Positions 25,476-36,164 of a stretch of DNA of 64,000 nucleotides are shown here, one piece after another; the first letter of the stretch is position 1; every line of letters starts with the position of its first letter. This stretch comes from Marasmitruncus massiliensis (GTDB taxonomy: Bacteria; Bacillota; Clostridia; Oscillospirales; Ruminococcaceae), in assembly GCF_900186535.1 (NCBI RefSeq), contig NZ_FYDE01000004.1, positions 124,001 through 188,000 on the forward strand, in the 5' to 3' direction. The notes below the pieces were generated by a model. It was not told the DNA's origin. It ran no database searches and saw only the letters and a list, made by a program, of their open reading frames with translations. Position numbers and translations under genes: made by a program.

Positions 25476-27620
25476 ATGAATTATTTAGCACACATTGATC
25501 CCATACATAATAGAGAGCAAAGCATTCTCGAACATTTAACAGGCACTGCCGCAATGTCGGCCAAATTTTCACGAGCTTTTTTTGCAGGAGATTTGGGCTA
25601 TCTGTGTGGAATTCTGCATGATATCGGCAAATATTCTGAAAAATTTCAGCTGCGCATCAAAGGCTCCGGTGACTCCGTGGACCATTCCACGGCAGGCGCG
25701 CAGGTGGCCTTTTTTGAATTGAAGAACGTGCCTGCGGCTTTTTGTATTGCGGGTCATCACAGCGGCCTGCCCGACCTTGGAAACCGTAAGCTCGATATAG
25801 CAGACGCCCCCACTTTCTTTGGAAAAATGGCCCGCAAGGTGGGACGGGATATTGAAGAGTACAGCCGATTCCAGTCTGAAGTCAGTTATGCGAATTCCCC
25901 ACCGCCACCCTCGTTGCCGGCTGATGCACAGAGCCAGTTTTTCTTTGTGCGAATGCTGTATTCCTGCCTCGTGGATGCGGATTTTCTTGATACGGAGGCA
26001 TTTATGAACAATGGTGCCGTCCAGCGCGGGAACGAATCCACCATGGAAGAACTGAGCAATCTGCTCGATCAGTACATAGCGGGTTGGTGGGATGCGAAGG
26101 CCGCTCTTAATCAAAAACGTTGTGAAATTCTTAATACGCTGCTGGAAGCGGGCAGACGCGACAGGGGGCTATTTAGCTTGACCGTTCCAACAGGCGGCGG
26201 TAAGACAGTCAGTTCCATGGCGTTTGCACTGCGGCACGCGCTCAAACATTATCTACGGCGGGTAATCTATGTCATCCCCTATACCAGCATCATTGAGCAG
26301 ACACAGCTGGTATTTGAAAAAATATTCGGCGCAGAGAATGTGGTCGCCCATTATGCGGGGGTTGAGTATAGCACCGATGAAAACGGAACCATTACGGACA
26401 AGCGCTATCTTGCCGCCGAGAATTGGGACGCACCTATCATTATAACGACCGCTGTGCAGTTTTTTGAGTCGCTGTACGCCAACCGTTCGTCACGCTGCCG
26501 CAAGCTTCACAACATTGTGAACAGCGTTTTGATATTTGATGAAGCGCAGATGCTCCCCGTTTTCTGTCTTGAACCCTGTGTGAATGCCATTGCACAGCTT
26601 GTAAAAAACTACGGATGTACCGCGGTGCTCTGCACGGCGACACAACCTGCGCTCAATCCGCTGTTTCAAAAGCGTCTGGAGGAGTTTCCTATTCGTGAAC
26701 TTTGCCCGGACGCCGCGGAAATGCATGATTTTTTTCGGCGGGTGCGATATGAAAAGCTGGGAGTGCTTTCCAATGAAGCACTGGCGTACAGGCTGAATGG
26801 TGAAAATCAGGTTTTATGTATTGTCAACAGCCGTAAACAGGCACAGAATCTCTATGAACAGCTTGAAAAAGACGGCAGTTTTCATCTTTCCACCACGATG
26901 TATCCCGCCCACAGGCGCAGTGTGCTGGAAGAAATACGCAGCCGTCTTTCCAAACATCTGCCCTGCCGGGTAGTTTCGACAAGCCTTGTTGAGGCGGGGG
27001 TGGGTGTGGGTTTTCCCGTTGTTTATCGCGCGCTCGCAGGGCTGGATTCGATCATTCAGGCCGCTGGCCGCTGCAACCGCGAGGGCAAACGACTGTCGTC
27101 CGAAAGCATGGTTTATATTTTTGAGGAAGAACAAAGTCCGCCCCAGATGCTTCTCCAAAACATTGCGGCGGCGCAGAGGGCGATGCGGCTGTACGAGGAT
27201 CCCTCTTCGCCGCAGGCAATAGAGGAATACTTTCGTTTTCTGTATTACAGGCTCAAGGACGAAAAGGAGCTGGATAAAAACCAGATTCTCAGAGAAATTG
27301 AGAGCGGAACCCTGCCGTTTGCCACCGTGTCACAGCGGTTTCATATGATTGAACAGGCGGGGTACAGCATCTATGTGCCACGCGGAGAGGGCGAAATGCT
27401 TGTTGAACAGCTTCGGGCGCAAGGCCCCAGCCGCGGTCTGATGCGTAAACTTGGGCAATATGTTGTCAATGCCTATCCGCAGCATTTTAGCCAGTTGCTG
27501 CAAAGCGGCGCTATTGAAAAAATTGGTCCGAATGCCGCCATACTGAACGATAGTTCCCTTTACAGCGAAGAAACCGGTCTTGCTTTTTTCGCAAACGAGG
27601 GGCAGGGATATATTGTCTAG
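25476..27620 (+). CDS. cas3: CRISPR-associated helicase-nuclease Cas3 (type I-C)
   Basis: Cas3 degrades the DNA strand displaced by Cascade. The 714-aa protein has an N-terminal HD nuclease (His20, LHDIGKYS with His48-Asp49, His70, GHHSG at 94-95) and an SF2 helicase: Walker A TVPTGGGKTVSS (about 236-247), IFDEAQML (about 353-360), CTATQPAL, STSLVEAGV and QAAGRCNREG. All catalytic motifs are present. First gene of cas3-cas5-cas8c-cas7-cas4-cas1-cas2, followed by cas5 after 18 bases. Confidence 0.96.
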   Translation: MNYLAHIDPIHNREQSILEHLTGTAAMSAKFSRAFFAGDLGYLCGILHDIGKYSEKFQLRIKGSGDSVDHSTAGAQVAFFELKNVPAAFCIAGHHSGLPDLGNRKLDIADAPTFFGKMARKVGRDIEEYSRFQSEVSYANSPPPPSLPADAQSQFFFVRMLYSCLVDADFLDTEAFMNNGAVQRGNESTMEELSNLLDQYIAGWWDAKAALNQKRCEILNTLLEAGRRDRGLFSLTVPTGGGKTVSSMAFALRHALKHYLRRVIYVIPYTSIIEQTQLVFEKIFGAENVVAHYAGVEYSTDENGTITDKRYLAAENWDAPIIITTAVQFFESLYANRSSRCRKLHNIVNSVLIFDEAQMLPVFCLEPCVNAIAQLVKNYGCTAVLCTATQPALNPLFQKRLEEFPIRELCPDAAEMHDFFRRVRYEKLGVLSNEALAYRLNGENQVLCIVNSRKQAQNLYEQLEKDGSFHLSTTMYPAHRRSVLEEIRSRLSKHLPCRVVSTSLVEAGVGVGFPVVYRALAGLDSIIQAAGRCNREGKRLSSESMVYIFEEEQSPPQMLLQNIAAAQRAMRLYEDPSSPQAIEEYFRFLYYRLKDEKELDKNQILREIESGTLPFATVSQRFHMIEQAGYSIYVPRGEGEMLVEQLRAQGPSRGLMRKLGQYVVNAYPQHFSQLLQSGAIEKIGPNAAILNDSSLYSEETGLAFFANEGQGYIV

Positions 27621-27638
27621 AAGAAAGGAGCGGGAAAA

Positions 27639-28292
27639 ATGTCCGTAAAAGTTGAGGTCTGGGGGGAGTATGCCTGCTTTTCCAGACCGGAAATGAAGGT
27701 TGAACGCGTCAGCTACGATGTTATGACGCCTTCGGCGGCGCGTGGTCTGCTGGAAGCCATCTACTGGCACCCCGGTATGCGATGGAAGATCGACAAAATC
27801 TATCTGCTCAATCCGATTCGGTTTACCAACATCCGCCGCAATGAGGTCAAATCCAAAATATCTGCACGGAATGTCTCCAGTGTGATGAACGGCGACACCG
27901 CGCCGCTGCTGATCAGCACCGCGGACGATATCCAACAGCGCGCCGCTATGGTATTGCAGGATGTGCATTATGTGATTGAGGCACATTTTGAAATGACCGA
28001 AAAAGCATCTCCGGGGGACAACGAGGGGAAATTTTCCGACATTATGCGCCGCAGGCTGGAAAAGGGACAGTGCTATCATCAGCCCTGCTTTGGATGCCGT
28101 GAATTTCCCGCGCAGTTTAGAAAATGGGAGGGTGAAGAGATCGAAACCGCCTGCCCCGATGCCGATATAGATCTGGGCTTTATGCTGTTTGACCTCGATT
28201 ACAGCAACAGCCGGAATATCACGCCCATGTTTTTCAGAGCACAGCTCAAAAAAGGCGTGCTGGATGTGCGCGACTGCGAGGTGTTCCGATGA
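27639..28292 (+). CDS. cas5c: CRISPR-associated Cas5 (type I-C, pre-crRNA endonuclease)
   Basis: In type I-C, which has no Cas6, Cas5 cuts the repeat RNA and stays on the crRNA 5' handle. The 217-aa protein has the N-terminal RAMP region (VEVWGEYACFSRPEMKVERVSYDVMTPSAARGLLEAI, two blocks) and the YHQPCFGCREFPAQF motif of the subtype. Its TGA overlaps the cas8c ATG (ATGA). AAGGAG lies upstream of the start. Confidence 0.94.
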   Translation: MSVKVEVWGEYACFSRPEMKVERVSYDVMTPSAARGLLEAIYWHPGMRWKIDKIYLLNPIRFTNIRRNEVKSKISARNVSSVMNGDTAPLLISTADDIQQRAAMVLQDVHYVIEAHFEMTEKASPGDNEGKFSDIMRRRLEKGQCYHQPCFGCREFPAQFRKWEGEEIETACPDADIDLGFMLFDLDYSNSRNITPMFFRAQLKKGVLDVRDCEVFR

Positions 28293-30031
28293 TTCTTCAG
28301 TCGCTGGTTTCCTATTATGAAGCGCTCGCCGCCAGAGGAGAAATCGTTCGGCCCGGCTGGGAAAAGGTGAAGGTTTCCTATGCGCTGGAGCTGGACGAAA
28401 GCGGACAGCTGCTGGGTGTGCTTCCGCTGAAAGTCCCTACTGTGGATGGGAAAAAGATGATATCGCGCGAAATCATACTGCCTGCCCGCGTCAAGAAAAC
28501 GGCGGGGGTGAGCGCCAATTTTCTCTGTGAAAATGCTGCTTATCTTTTGGGAATCGGTGATCCGGTAAAACCGGAGCGGGTTTTAGACTGCTTTAAAGCG
28601 GCAAAACAGCTGCATCAAACGCTTCTGTCGATGGTGGATGCGCCTTGCGCAAACGCGGTCTGTGCCTTTTTTGAGCAGTGGGATACCGCCGCGGCAAGAG
28701 AACACCCGATCCTTTTGCCTTACATAGAGGAATTTGAGAGCGGCGCCAATCTTGTGTTTTTCGTTGGTGACATCTACCCGCAGGAACATCCTGAGATCAT
28801 GCAGTCTTGGCAGGCGCATTATGACAGCGAGGAAGAGGGCACAAAAATGACCTGCCTTGTTACGGGAAAGAAAGTGGTTCCGGCTGCGATTCACCCGCCG
28901 ATCAAGGGGGTCAGCGGCGCGCAGTCCAGCGGCGCGGCGCTTGTCTCGTTCAATGCATCGGCGGACTGCTCCTTCGACCGGCAGCAGAATTATAATGCCC
29001 CCATCGGAAAATATGCAGCTTTTGCCTATACCACGGCGCTCAACTATCTCATTGCAGATAAAAAGCACTCCAAGCATATTGGCGATGCGACGGTGGTTTA
29101 CTGGGCGGAAGACGCCGAGCCGGGCTATCGGGATGCCTTTTCCTGCTATTTGGACAGCGATGGAGACACGGTAACGAATGTAGATCTGGACGATCTGATG
29201 AAGACGATTGCACAGGGCGGCACCGTAAACTGGAACGGTATTCCTCTAAAGCCGGAGAATCGTTTTTATGTGCTCGCCCTTGCCCCCAATGCCGCCAGAC
29301 TGTCGGTTCGCTTTTTTCTGCGCGACAGCTTCGGCAGGATGGTGGAAAATCTGCAGGCGCATTATAACAGACTGCAAATCGTGGGCGATGGCCGCAGTAA
29401 GTTCCAAAATATTCCGCTGTGGGCTCTTCTGCGGGAAACCATCAATGAAAAATCAAAAGAAAAATCCGCTTCGCCACAAATGGCAGGGGATACCCTGCGC
29501 GCGATTCTGACGGGCGGCTCTTACCCGGCAACGCTGTACCAGCAGACCCAGCTCCGAATACGCGCTGAAAAAAGCATTACGCGCGGGCGAGCCGCCATTC
29601 TAAAGGCATATTTGATCAAGAATACGGACAATGAAAGCTATAAGGAGGCCTTGACAGTGGAGCTAAACGAAAAAACCACCTACCAGCCCTATGTTCTGGG
29701 GCGCCTGTTTGCTGTTTTGGAGGAAATACAAAACAGGGCGAGCGGCGTTACGACCATTAAGGATAAATATTTTTCTTCCGCCTGTGCAACGCCAGCCGTG
29801 GTGTTTCCCTTGATTATGAATCTTTCGGACAAGCATCTGCGCAAGCTTGAAAATGGTCCGAAAATTAACTATGCAAAGCAGATTCAAGCGCTGACGGGCG
29901 CGATTACCCACAGCTATCCCGTGCACCATACGCTCTATGAGCAGGGCATCTTTCAGCTCGGCTATTATCATCAGACACAAAAGCGCTATCAGAAAAAAGA
30001 CAGCGTTGCAACAACAGAGGAGGAAAGATAA
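28289..30031 (+). CDS. cas8c: CRISPR-associated Cas8c (Csd1), Cascade large subunit
   Basis: The large subunit of type I-C Cascade, which recognises the PAM. The 580-aa protein starts MILQSLVSYYEALAARGEI and carries the Csd1 signature CLVTGKKVVPAAIHPPIKGVSG and, near the C-terminus, YVLGRLFAVLEEIQ and FPLIMNLSDKHLRKL. In many type I-C systems a small Cas11 is also made from an internal start in this gene; I cannot confirm that here. Ends 1 base before the cas7 start codon. Confidence 0.95.
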   Translation: MILQSLVSYYEALAARGEIVRPGWEKVKVSYALELDESGQLLGVLPLKVPTVDGKKMISREIILPARVKKTAGVSANFLCENAAYLLGIGDPVKPERVLDCFKAAKQLHQTLLSMVDAPCANAVCAFFEQWDTAAAREHPILLPYIEEFESGANLVFFVGDIYPQEHPEIMQSWQAHYDSEEEGTKMTCLVTGKKVVPAAIHPPIKGVSGAQSSGAALVSFNASADCSFDRQQNYNAPIGKYAAFAYTTALNYLIADKKHSKHIGDATVVYWAEDAEPGYRDAFSCYLDSDGDTVTNVDLDDLMKTIAQGGTVNWNGIPLKPENRFYVLALAPNAARLSVRFFLRDSFGRMVENLQAHYNRLQIVGDGRSKFQNIPLWALLRETINEKSKEKSASPQMAGDTLRAILTGGSYPATLYQQTQLRIRAEKSITRGRAAILKAYLIKNTDNESYKEALTVELNEKTTYQPYVLGRLFAVLEEIQNRASGVTTIKDKYFSSACATPAVVFPLIMNLSDKHLRKLENGPKINYAKQIQALTGAITHSYPVHHTLYEQGIFQLGYYHQTQKRYQKKDSVATTEEER

Positions 30032-30032
30032 C

Positions 30033-30923
30033 ATGTCCGAACCTATCAAAAACCGCTATGAATTTGTAATTCTGTTCGATGTGGAAAACGGGAACCCCAA
30101 CGGAGATCCGGATGCGGGAAACATGCCCAGAATTGATCCTGAAACCAACTTCGGCATCGTGACCGATGTCTGCCTGAAGCGCAAAATCAGAAACTATGTT
30201 GAAACCGTCTGCGAAGACAAAACCGGCTACCGCATCTATATCAAGGACGGCGTACCGCTTAACCGCAGTGACGCGGAGGCGTATGCCTATGTAGGCGCGG
30301 ATGAAAAAACCATTAAAGAAAAAAAGAAAAAAGAAGAAAAGGTGGACGAAAAAATACGTGATTTTATGTGCCAAAATTTCTTTGATATCCGAACTTTTGG
30401 CGCTGTCATGACCACTTTTGTAAAAGCGGCGCTCAACTGCGGGCAGGTGCGGGGGCCGGTTCAGCTTGGCTTTGCCCGTTCGGTCGACCCTGTGATTCCG
30501 CAGGAGGTGACCATTACCCGTGTTGCGATTACGACCGAAGCCGACGCTGAGAAAAAAGGAACCGAAATGGGGCGTAAATATATCATCCCTTACGGTCTGT
30601 ACCGGTGCGAGGGGTATATTTCGGCAAACCTTGCCCGTAAAGTCACCGGCTTCTCGGAGGAAGATCTTGCATTGCTCTGGCAGGCGATTCTCAACATGTT
30701 TGAGCATGATCATTCCGCCGCCAGAGGCAAAATAGCGGTACGCAGGCTCATTGTGTTTAAGCACGATTCAGAGCTTGGCAATGCGCCCGCCTACAAGCTG
30801 TTTGAAACCGTTGGAGTCAAACGCAGGGAAGAGGTCCCCGTTGCGCGCGGATATGGCGACTATGAGGTAACAGTCCGTGAAAGCGCCCTGCCGGAAGGTG
30901 TAATATGTATGCAGATGGGTTGA
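30033..30923 (+). CDS. cas7c: CRISPR-associated Cas7 (Csd2), Cascade backbone
   Basis: Forms the helical backbone along the crRNA. The 296-aa protein has the subtype landmarks FVILFDVENGNPNGDPDAGN, TDVCLKRKIRNYVE, DIRTFGAVM, and NMFEHDHSAARG. GAGGAGG within the end of cas8c is its RBS. It overlaps cas4 by 19 bases. Confidence 0.95.
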   Translation: MSEPIKNRYEFVILFDVENGNPNGDPDAGNMPRIDPETNFGIVTDVCLKRKIRNYVETVCEDKTGYRIYIKDGVPLNRSDAEAYAYVGADEKTIKEKKKKEEKVDEKIRDFMCQNFFDIRTFGAVMTTFVKAALNCGQVRGPVQLGFARSVDPVIPQEVTITRVAITTEADAEKKGTEMGRKYIIPYGLYRCEGYISANLARKVTGFSEEDLALLWQAILNMFEHDHSAARGKIAVRRLIVFKHDSELGNAPAYKLFETVGVKRREEVPVARGYGDYEVTVRESALPEGVICMQMG

Positions 30924-31573
30924 GCGGATACAGCGAGGAGGAGTTCCTTCCGCTCTCGGGTTTACAGCATTTTCTTTTTTGTAGACGGCAGTGGGCTCTT
31001 ATTCATATTGAGGAGCTTTGGGCGGAAAATCTCCGTACCGTAGATGGCGACTTGATGCATGAACGCACACATGACGAAGCGTTTACAGAAAAGCGTGGAA
31101 ATACGATTATATCGCGCGGAATCAGCGTACATTCTTATCGGCTGGGAGTTTCGGGCAAGTGTGATGTGGTTGAATTTCATCGGGATGCTTCCGGAATCGG
31201 CATCAATGGCTGGGAGGGGCTATGGCAGCCCTTTCCGGTCGAATATAAGCACGGCGAGCCAAAGGAAAATAACTGCGATGCTGCGCAGCTTTGCGCGCAG
31301 GCCATCTGCTTTGAGGAGATGCTGTGCTGCCTAATTCCACGCGGCGCTTTATTTTACGGCCAGACAAAACGCCGCCTGCCGGTGGAATTTACGGAGGAGT
31401 TAAGGCAGGAGGTGAAAAAAGCACTGGAGGAAATGCACGTCTTATATAAACGCGGACATACGCCTCAGGTGAAACCGACAAAGGGATGCAATGCGTGTTC
31501 GCTGAAAGAAGGTTGTCTGCCTGTGCTCATGAAGAGGCCTTCGGTAAAGGCATATATGGAGGAAAGGCTATGA
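30905..31573 (+). CDS. cas4: CRISPR-associated Cas4 (adaptation exonuclease)
   Basis: Cas4 trims prespacers and selects those with a correct PAM. The 222-aa protein has the four iron-sulfur cysteines (Cys26 in FLFCRRQW; Cys195, 198, 204 in KGCNACSLKEGC) and nuclease residues in GKCDVVEFH and VEYKHGEPK. Its stop overlaps the cas1 start (ATGA). Confidence 0.94.
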   Translation: MYADGLSGYSEEEFLPLSGLQHFLFCRRQWALIHIEELWAENLRTVDGDLMHERTHDEAFTEKRGNTIISRGISVHSYRLGVSGKCDVVEFHRDASGIGINGWEGLWQPFPVEYKHGEPKENNCDAAQLCAQAICFEEMLCCLIPRGALFYGQTKRRLPVEFTEELRQEVKKALEEMHVLYKRGHTPQVKPTKGCNACSLKEGCLPVLMKRPSVKAYMEERL

Positions 31574-32601
31574 GAAAGCTGCTCAACACGCTTTTTGTAA
31601 CAACCGTGGATGCTTATGTCAGCCTAGACGGAGAAAATGTAGTGATCCAGCGGGGAGAAGACGAGCTGGCGCGCTTTCCGCTCCATACACTTGAGAATAT
31701 TGTTACGTTCACCTATCCGGGCGCAAGCCCTGCTTTGATGGGGGCTTGTGCCAGAAACAGTATCAATCTGTGTTTCTGTACACCAAACGGACGATTTCTT
31801 GCCAGAACAACAGGAAAATCCAATGGGAACGTGCTTTTGAGAAGAACGCAGTACCGCATAGCGGATGACGCCGTCGCCAGCTGCCGCATTGCCAAAAACA
31901 TGATCTTCGGAAAGGTCTATAATGCACGCTGGAGCATTGAACGCACAATCCGCGACAACGGACTGAGAATTGACCAGGAAAAACTGCAAACCGTTTCTGC
32001 TATTTTGCAGAATTCTCTGTTTAGTATTAACAGCGCCACGGAACTGGATTCTCTGCGCGGGCTGGAGGGAGAAACTGCGGCGGCATATTTTTCGGCATTT
32101 GATGAACTGATATTAAACGAAAAAGCAGAATTTTTCTTTCGCGGGCGCAGCCGCAGACCGCCGCTTGATAAAGTGAATGCCATGCTTTCCTTTGTGTATA
32201 CACTGTTGGCAAACGATTGTACGGCCGCTCTTGAAGCGGTTGGCCTGGATGCTTATGTGGGCTTTCTGCACAGAGATCGCCCAGGCCGCGCGTCGCTTGC
32301 GTCTGATTTGATGGAGGAACTGCGTGCCTGCTTTGCCGACCGCTTTGTTCTGACGTTAATTAACAACAAGGTGATAAAAGCAAAAAATTTTCAGGAGAGG
32401 GAAAGCGGCGCGGTTATTATGACCGATGAGGGCTGTAAAAAGCTGATCAAAGCCTGGCAGGAACGCAAGAGAGAAGAAATCACCCATCCTTTCATAAAGG
32501 AAAAAATGGCATGGGGACTTGTTCCCTATGTACAGGCGCTGTTGCTTGCTCGATATTTAAGAGAAGACTTGGAAGAATATCCACCATTCCTGTGGAAGTA
32601 G
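31570..32601 (+). CDS. cas1: CRISPR-associated integrase Cas1
   Basis: Catalyses spacer insertion. The 343-aa protein has the metal-binding Glu in RGLEGETAAAYF, His in VGFLHRDRPGRASLASDL and Asp in the same block, all conserved in Cas1. The N-terminal beta domain begins KLLNTLFVTTVDAYVSLDG. Length and motifs are normal. Confidence 0.96.
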   Translation: MRKLLNTLFVTTVDAYVSLDGENVVIQRGEDELARFPLHTLENIVTFTYPGASPALMGACARNSINLCFCTPNGRFLARTTGKSNGNVLLRRTQYRIADDAVASCRIAKNMIFGKVYNARWSIERTIRDNGLRIDQEKLQTVSAILQNSLFSINSATELDSLRGLEGETAAAYFSAFDELILNEKAEFFFRGRSRRPPLDKVNAMLSFVYTLLANDCTAALEAVGLDAYVGFLHRDRPGRASLASDLMEELRACFADRFVLTLINNKVIKAKNFQERESGAVIMTDEGCKKLIKAWQERKREEITHPFIKEKMAWGLVPYVQALLLARYLREDLEEYPPFLWK

Positions 32602-32610
32602 GAGATTGTA

Positions 32611-32901
32611 ATGCTGGTGTTAATTACCTATGATGTCAATACAGAGGATGCAGAAGGAAGAAGGCGTTTGCGCCTGATTGCCAAACAGTGCGTCAATTAT
32701 GGCCAGCGGGTACAAAACAGCGTTTTCGAGTGCCTTCTGAACGCGGCGCAGGCAAAAATGCTCAAGCACAAACTATGTGGCATTATGGATGAAAAGAAAG
32801 ACAGCTTGCGGTTTTATTATCTGGGGAAAAATTATCAAACAAAGATTGAGCATTTCGGAACAAAAGTCAGCTATGAGCCCGAAGGTGTACTGATGATTTA
32901 G
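32611..32901 (+). CDS. cas2: CRISPR-associated Cas2
   Basis: A 96-aa ferredoxin-fold protein that bridges Cas1 dimers: VLITYDVNTEDAEGRRRLR, then RVQNSVFECLL and the YYLGKNYQTKIEHFG end. Last gene of the operon, followed by the array leader. Confidence 0.96.
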   Translation: MLVLITYDVNTEDAEGRRRLRLIAKQCVNYGQRVQNSVFECLLNAAQAKMLKHKLCGIMDEKKDSLRFYYLGKNYQTKIEHFGTKVSYEPEGVLMI

Positions 32902-33065
32902 GTTGGTGCGAAGTATAAGCACACATTTCTTTTAAAAGGCTTCGCACTGTATTTATGAGTGCTAACCATTTAAGTCCTTATCGTGGTTTTGATTTTTCAC
33001 TGTAAAAATATTGCAAACTTGTGCAGATAGCTGATCTTTTTAGTGAAAATCTGTGGGTGTTTGCT
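32902..33065 (+). promoter_or_regulatory. CRISPR leader
   Basis: 164 bases between cas2 and the first repeat, AT-rich towards the array. It should hold the array promoter and the Cas1-Cas2 anchoring site. This end is the one where new spacers are added, because the far end carries the degenerate repeat. Confidence 0.75.
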
Positions 33066-35946
33066 GTCGCTCCCCGCGCGGGAGCGTGGATTGAAATAAA
33101 TAGCTACATCCCATCTACAAACGCAATTGCGGTCGCTCCCCGCGCGGGAGCGTGGATTGAAATCCGGGTGATTGGTTGCAAACATCCCTACACTGTCGCG
33201 TCGCTCCCCGCGCGGGAGCGTGGATTGAAATACAAACGAAAATAAAAACCAATTGCTTCGTGACCTGTCGCTCCCCGCGCGGGAGCGTGGATTGAAATCG
33301 AAGCCCCGCCAGATTGCCCCATAGCCGCCAACTGTCGCTCCCCGCGCGGGAGCGTGGATTGAAATCCAAAGGCGGGACAACTCCATTTACACCAATCGGA
33401 GGTCGCTCCCCGCGCGGGAGCGTGGATTGAAATCTAGAGCAAGACGAAGCTGGAAACTGGTATTACGACGTCGCTCCCCGCGCGGGAGCGTGGATTGAAA
33501 TTAAGAATGTCTTGTGGGGTTAAATTTGCATCGGGTCGCTCCCCGCGCGGGAGCGTGGATTGAAATCGCTTATTGTTAAAACAGCACAATTTCCATCTCC
33601 GGTCGCTCCCCGCGCGGGAGCGTGGATTGAAATTTTGATTCCGTCAGAAGTGCGGCCGTATTTTTTAAGGTCGCTCCCCGCGCGGGAGCGTGGATTGAAA
33701 TCTGAATTTCGTCAGCCGGTGCGGGTTCTCCTTCGCCGTCGCTCCCCGCGCGGGAGCGTGGATTGAAATCATCCGGTGAAGCTCCGGAAATCGGAATCAG
33801 TGAGTCGCTCCCCGCGCGGGAGCGTGGATTGAAATTAATATAACTAAAAATATGTGCAATCACATCAACGTCGCTCCCCGCGCGGGAGCGTGGATTGAAA
33901 TTCGTCCTTTGTACGTATGCGCTAATCGCCAGTGATGTCGCTCCCCGCGCGGGAGCGTGGATTGAAATCCTGCCGGAGCAATACCAGCCCCGGCCTGTAA
34001 TGGTCGCTCCCCGCGCGGGAGCGTGGATTGAAATTGATGAAGAAGAGTCCGGTTCAGAGGACGAAGAAGTCGCTCCCCGCGCGGGAGCGTGGATTGAAAT
34101 ATGAATAACACTCCTTTAAAAAATATATTTATAGTCGCTCCCCGCGCGGGAGCGTGGATTGAAATCATTATGACAAAGCTGATTATATCATGAAAGACTG
34201 GCGGGTCGCTCCCCGCGCGGGAGCGTGGATTGAAATTTGGACGCGATTGTCAGCGCGAGCGGCCGCGGCCGGGTCGCTCCCCGCGCGGGAGCGTGGATTG
34301 AAATTTTCCTCCTCTTGCCCAACGGCTCAACCTTAGTGTCGCTCCCCGCGCGGGAGCGTGGATTGAAATTGGAAGTCGGCGGGAATGCTGTTAATATTAA
34401 GGGTCGCTCCCCGCGCGGGAGCGTGGATTGAAATAGCGAGAAATGTGTTACAGCGGGGCGGCGTGAGCGTCGCTCCCCGCGCGGGAGCGTGGATTGAAAT
34501 CAAGGATTCCTTTCATGTATGAGAAAAGATTCTCCGTCGCTCCCCGCGCGGGAGCGTGGATTGAAATTGGGATAAGGGGTTTTAACATCAGTTAAAAGCA
34601 TAAGTCGCTCCCCGCGCGGGAGCGTGGATTGAAATTGTAATAGTAAATTTTGCTGTGCGCTGGATAGTTGTCGCTCCCCGCGCGGGAGCGTGGATTGAAA
34701 TCCTTAAAGAATGGGTAAAAATCATGACCGCAGTTAGGTCGCTCCCCGCGCGGGAGCGTGGATTGAAATAGCACATGCGTTTGTTGCGTCAGCGATTACG
34801 CGGGGTCGCTCCCCGCGCGGGAGCGTGGATTGAAATCAGAATGTATGAGGGTTTTAAAACCATATGGAACGTCGCTCCCCGCGCGGGAGCGTGGATTGAA
34901 ATGAAGAGGAAGAGCAGAAAGAGAGTGATAGCCATGGTCGCTCCCCGCGCGGGAGCGTGGATTGAAATCGTCTAATGGCTATTTTAACGATTGGTTTAAT
35001 GAGGTCGCTCCCCGCGCGGGAGCGTGGATTGAAATTGGTTTATTGGTAAATGTAACACAATGCAGAAGCTGTCGCTCCCCGCGCGGGAGCGTGGATTGAA
35101 ATCATTAAGGCATGGCTACAGATGCATGATAACGATTGTCGCTCCCCGCGCGGGAGCGTGGATTGAAATGAGGTATGTTTGGTTAATGATCTCTAAGAAA
35201 CCATGTCGCTCCCCGCGCGGGAGCGTGGATTGAAATCTGAACCTCCAAACGGAAAATGGAATACGTCCGGTGTCGCTCCCCGCGCGGGAGCGTGGATTGA
35301 AATCGGTATCAGTGTGTACATGTCAAATATCATTTCGTCGCTCCCCGCGCGGGAGCGTGGATTGAAATACATTATCAGTGGATATGAGATGGCTGAAAAA
35401 TTGTCGCTCCCCGCGCGGGAGCGTGGATTGAAATTAAATTGGTTGGCAAGCCAATAGATGTGTGTTTAAGTCGCTCCCCGCGCGGGAGCGTGGATTGAAA
35501 TAGAGACTTGTCACCACACGCCAAGCGCGGCGTACAAAGTCGCTCCCCGCGCGGGAGCGTGGATTGAAATAGCGAACTGTATGACGAATTTTTACCATTA
35601 CATGTCGCTCCCCGCGCGGGAGCGTGGATTGAAATCGAACTGGCACAAAAAGAAATTCATATTGATTCTTGTCGCTCCCCGCGCGGGAGCGTGGATTGAA
35701 ATTAAGAGGGATTTATAAAACTGGATGCTTGCGTGAGTCGCTCCCCGCGCGGGAGCGTGGATTGAAATAGGACAAAGCTTTTGAATTATACAAGATACAC
35801 CATAGTCGCTCCCCGCGCGGGAGCGTGGATTGAAATAGGTTGACTTCTTCCGTACGAATCCTGATACCATGTCGCTCCCCGCGCGGGAGCGTGGATTGAA
35901 ATTGTCCGAAATCTCACCGGCGCACTCTGCATACCCAGTCGCTCCC
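33066..35946 (+). CRISPR. Type I-C CRISPR array, 43 full repeats plus a truncated terminal repeat
   Basis: A 32-bp repeat beginning GTCGCTCC and ending GGATTGAAAT, with the inner palindrome CTCCCCGCGCGGGAG, recurs 43 times from 33066-33097 to 35871-35902. I saw no base differences among copies. Spacers are 33-39 bp, mostly 34-36. At 35938-35946 only GTCGCTCCC of a 44th repeat survives, so the last spacer (35903-35937) has a broken downstream repeat. Repeat length and the GTCGC...GAAAT ends match subtype I-C and the adjacent cas genes. Confidence 0.98.
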
Positions 35947-36164
35947 TGCAATGCATCAATACGAATACACATTTTGAATTCAGGCAATGTGGCACACACT
36001 TCATAAAAGACGGGAAGAACTATACACTTCCTGTAAGGCAGCTTTGCAGTCAGGCAAGAAAAGCAGGAATTGACTGTTAGAGAGAAGAGCAAGTAAAATC
36101 AAGCCGTACTCTGTTTATTCCTTTATAATGAACGCAGGGCAGTTGAAACGAGGTGAACCGATAA

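Noticed and set aside
33021-36092. Many short frames with RAGAWIEI or ARERGLK repeats
   Set aside because: They are translations of the CRISPR repeat and spacers, not genes.
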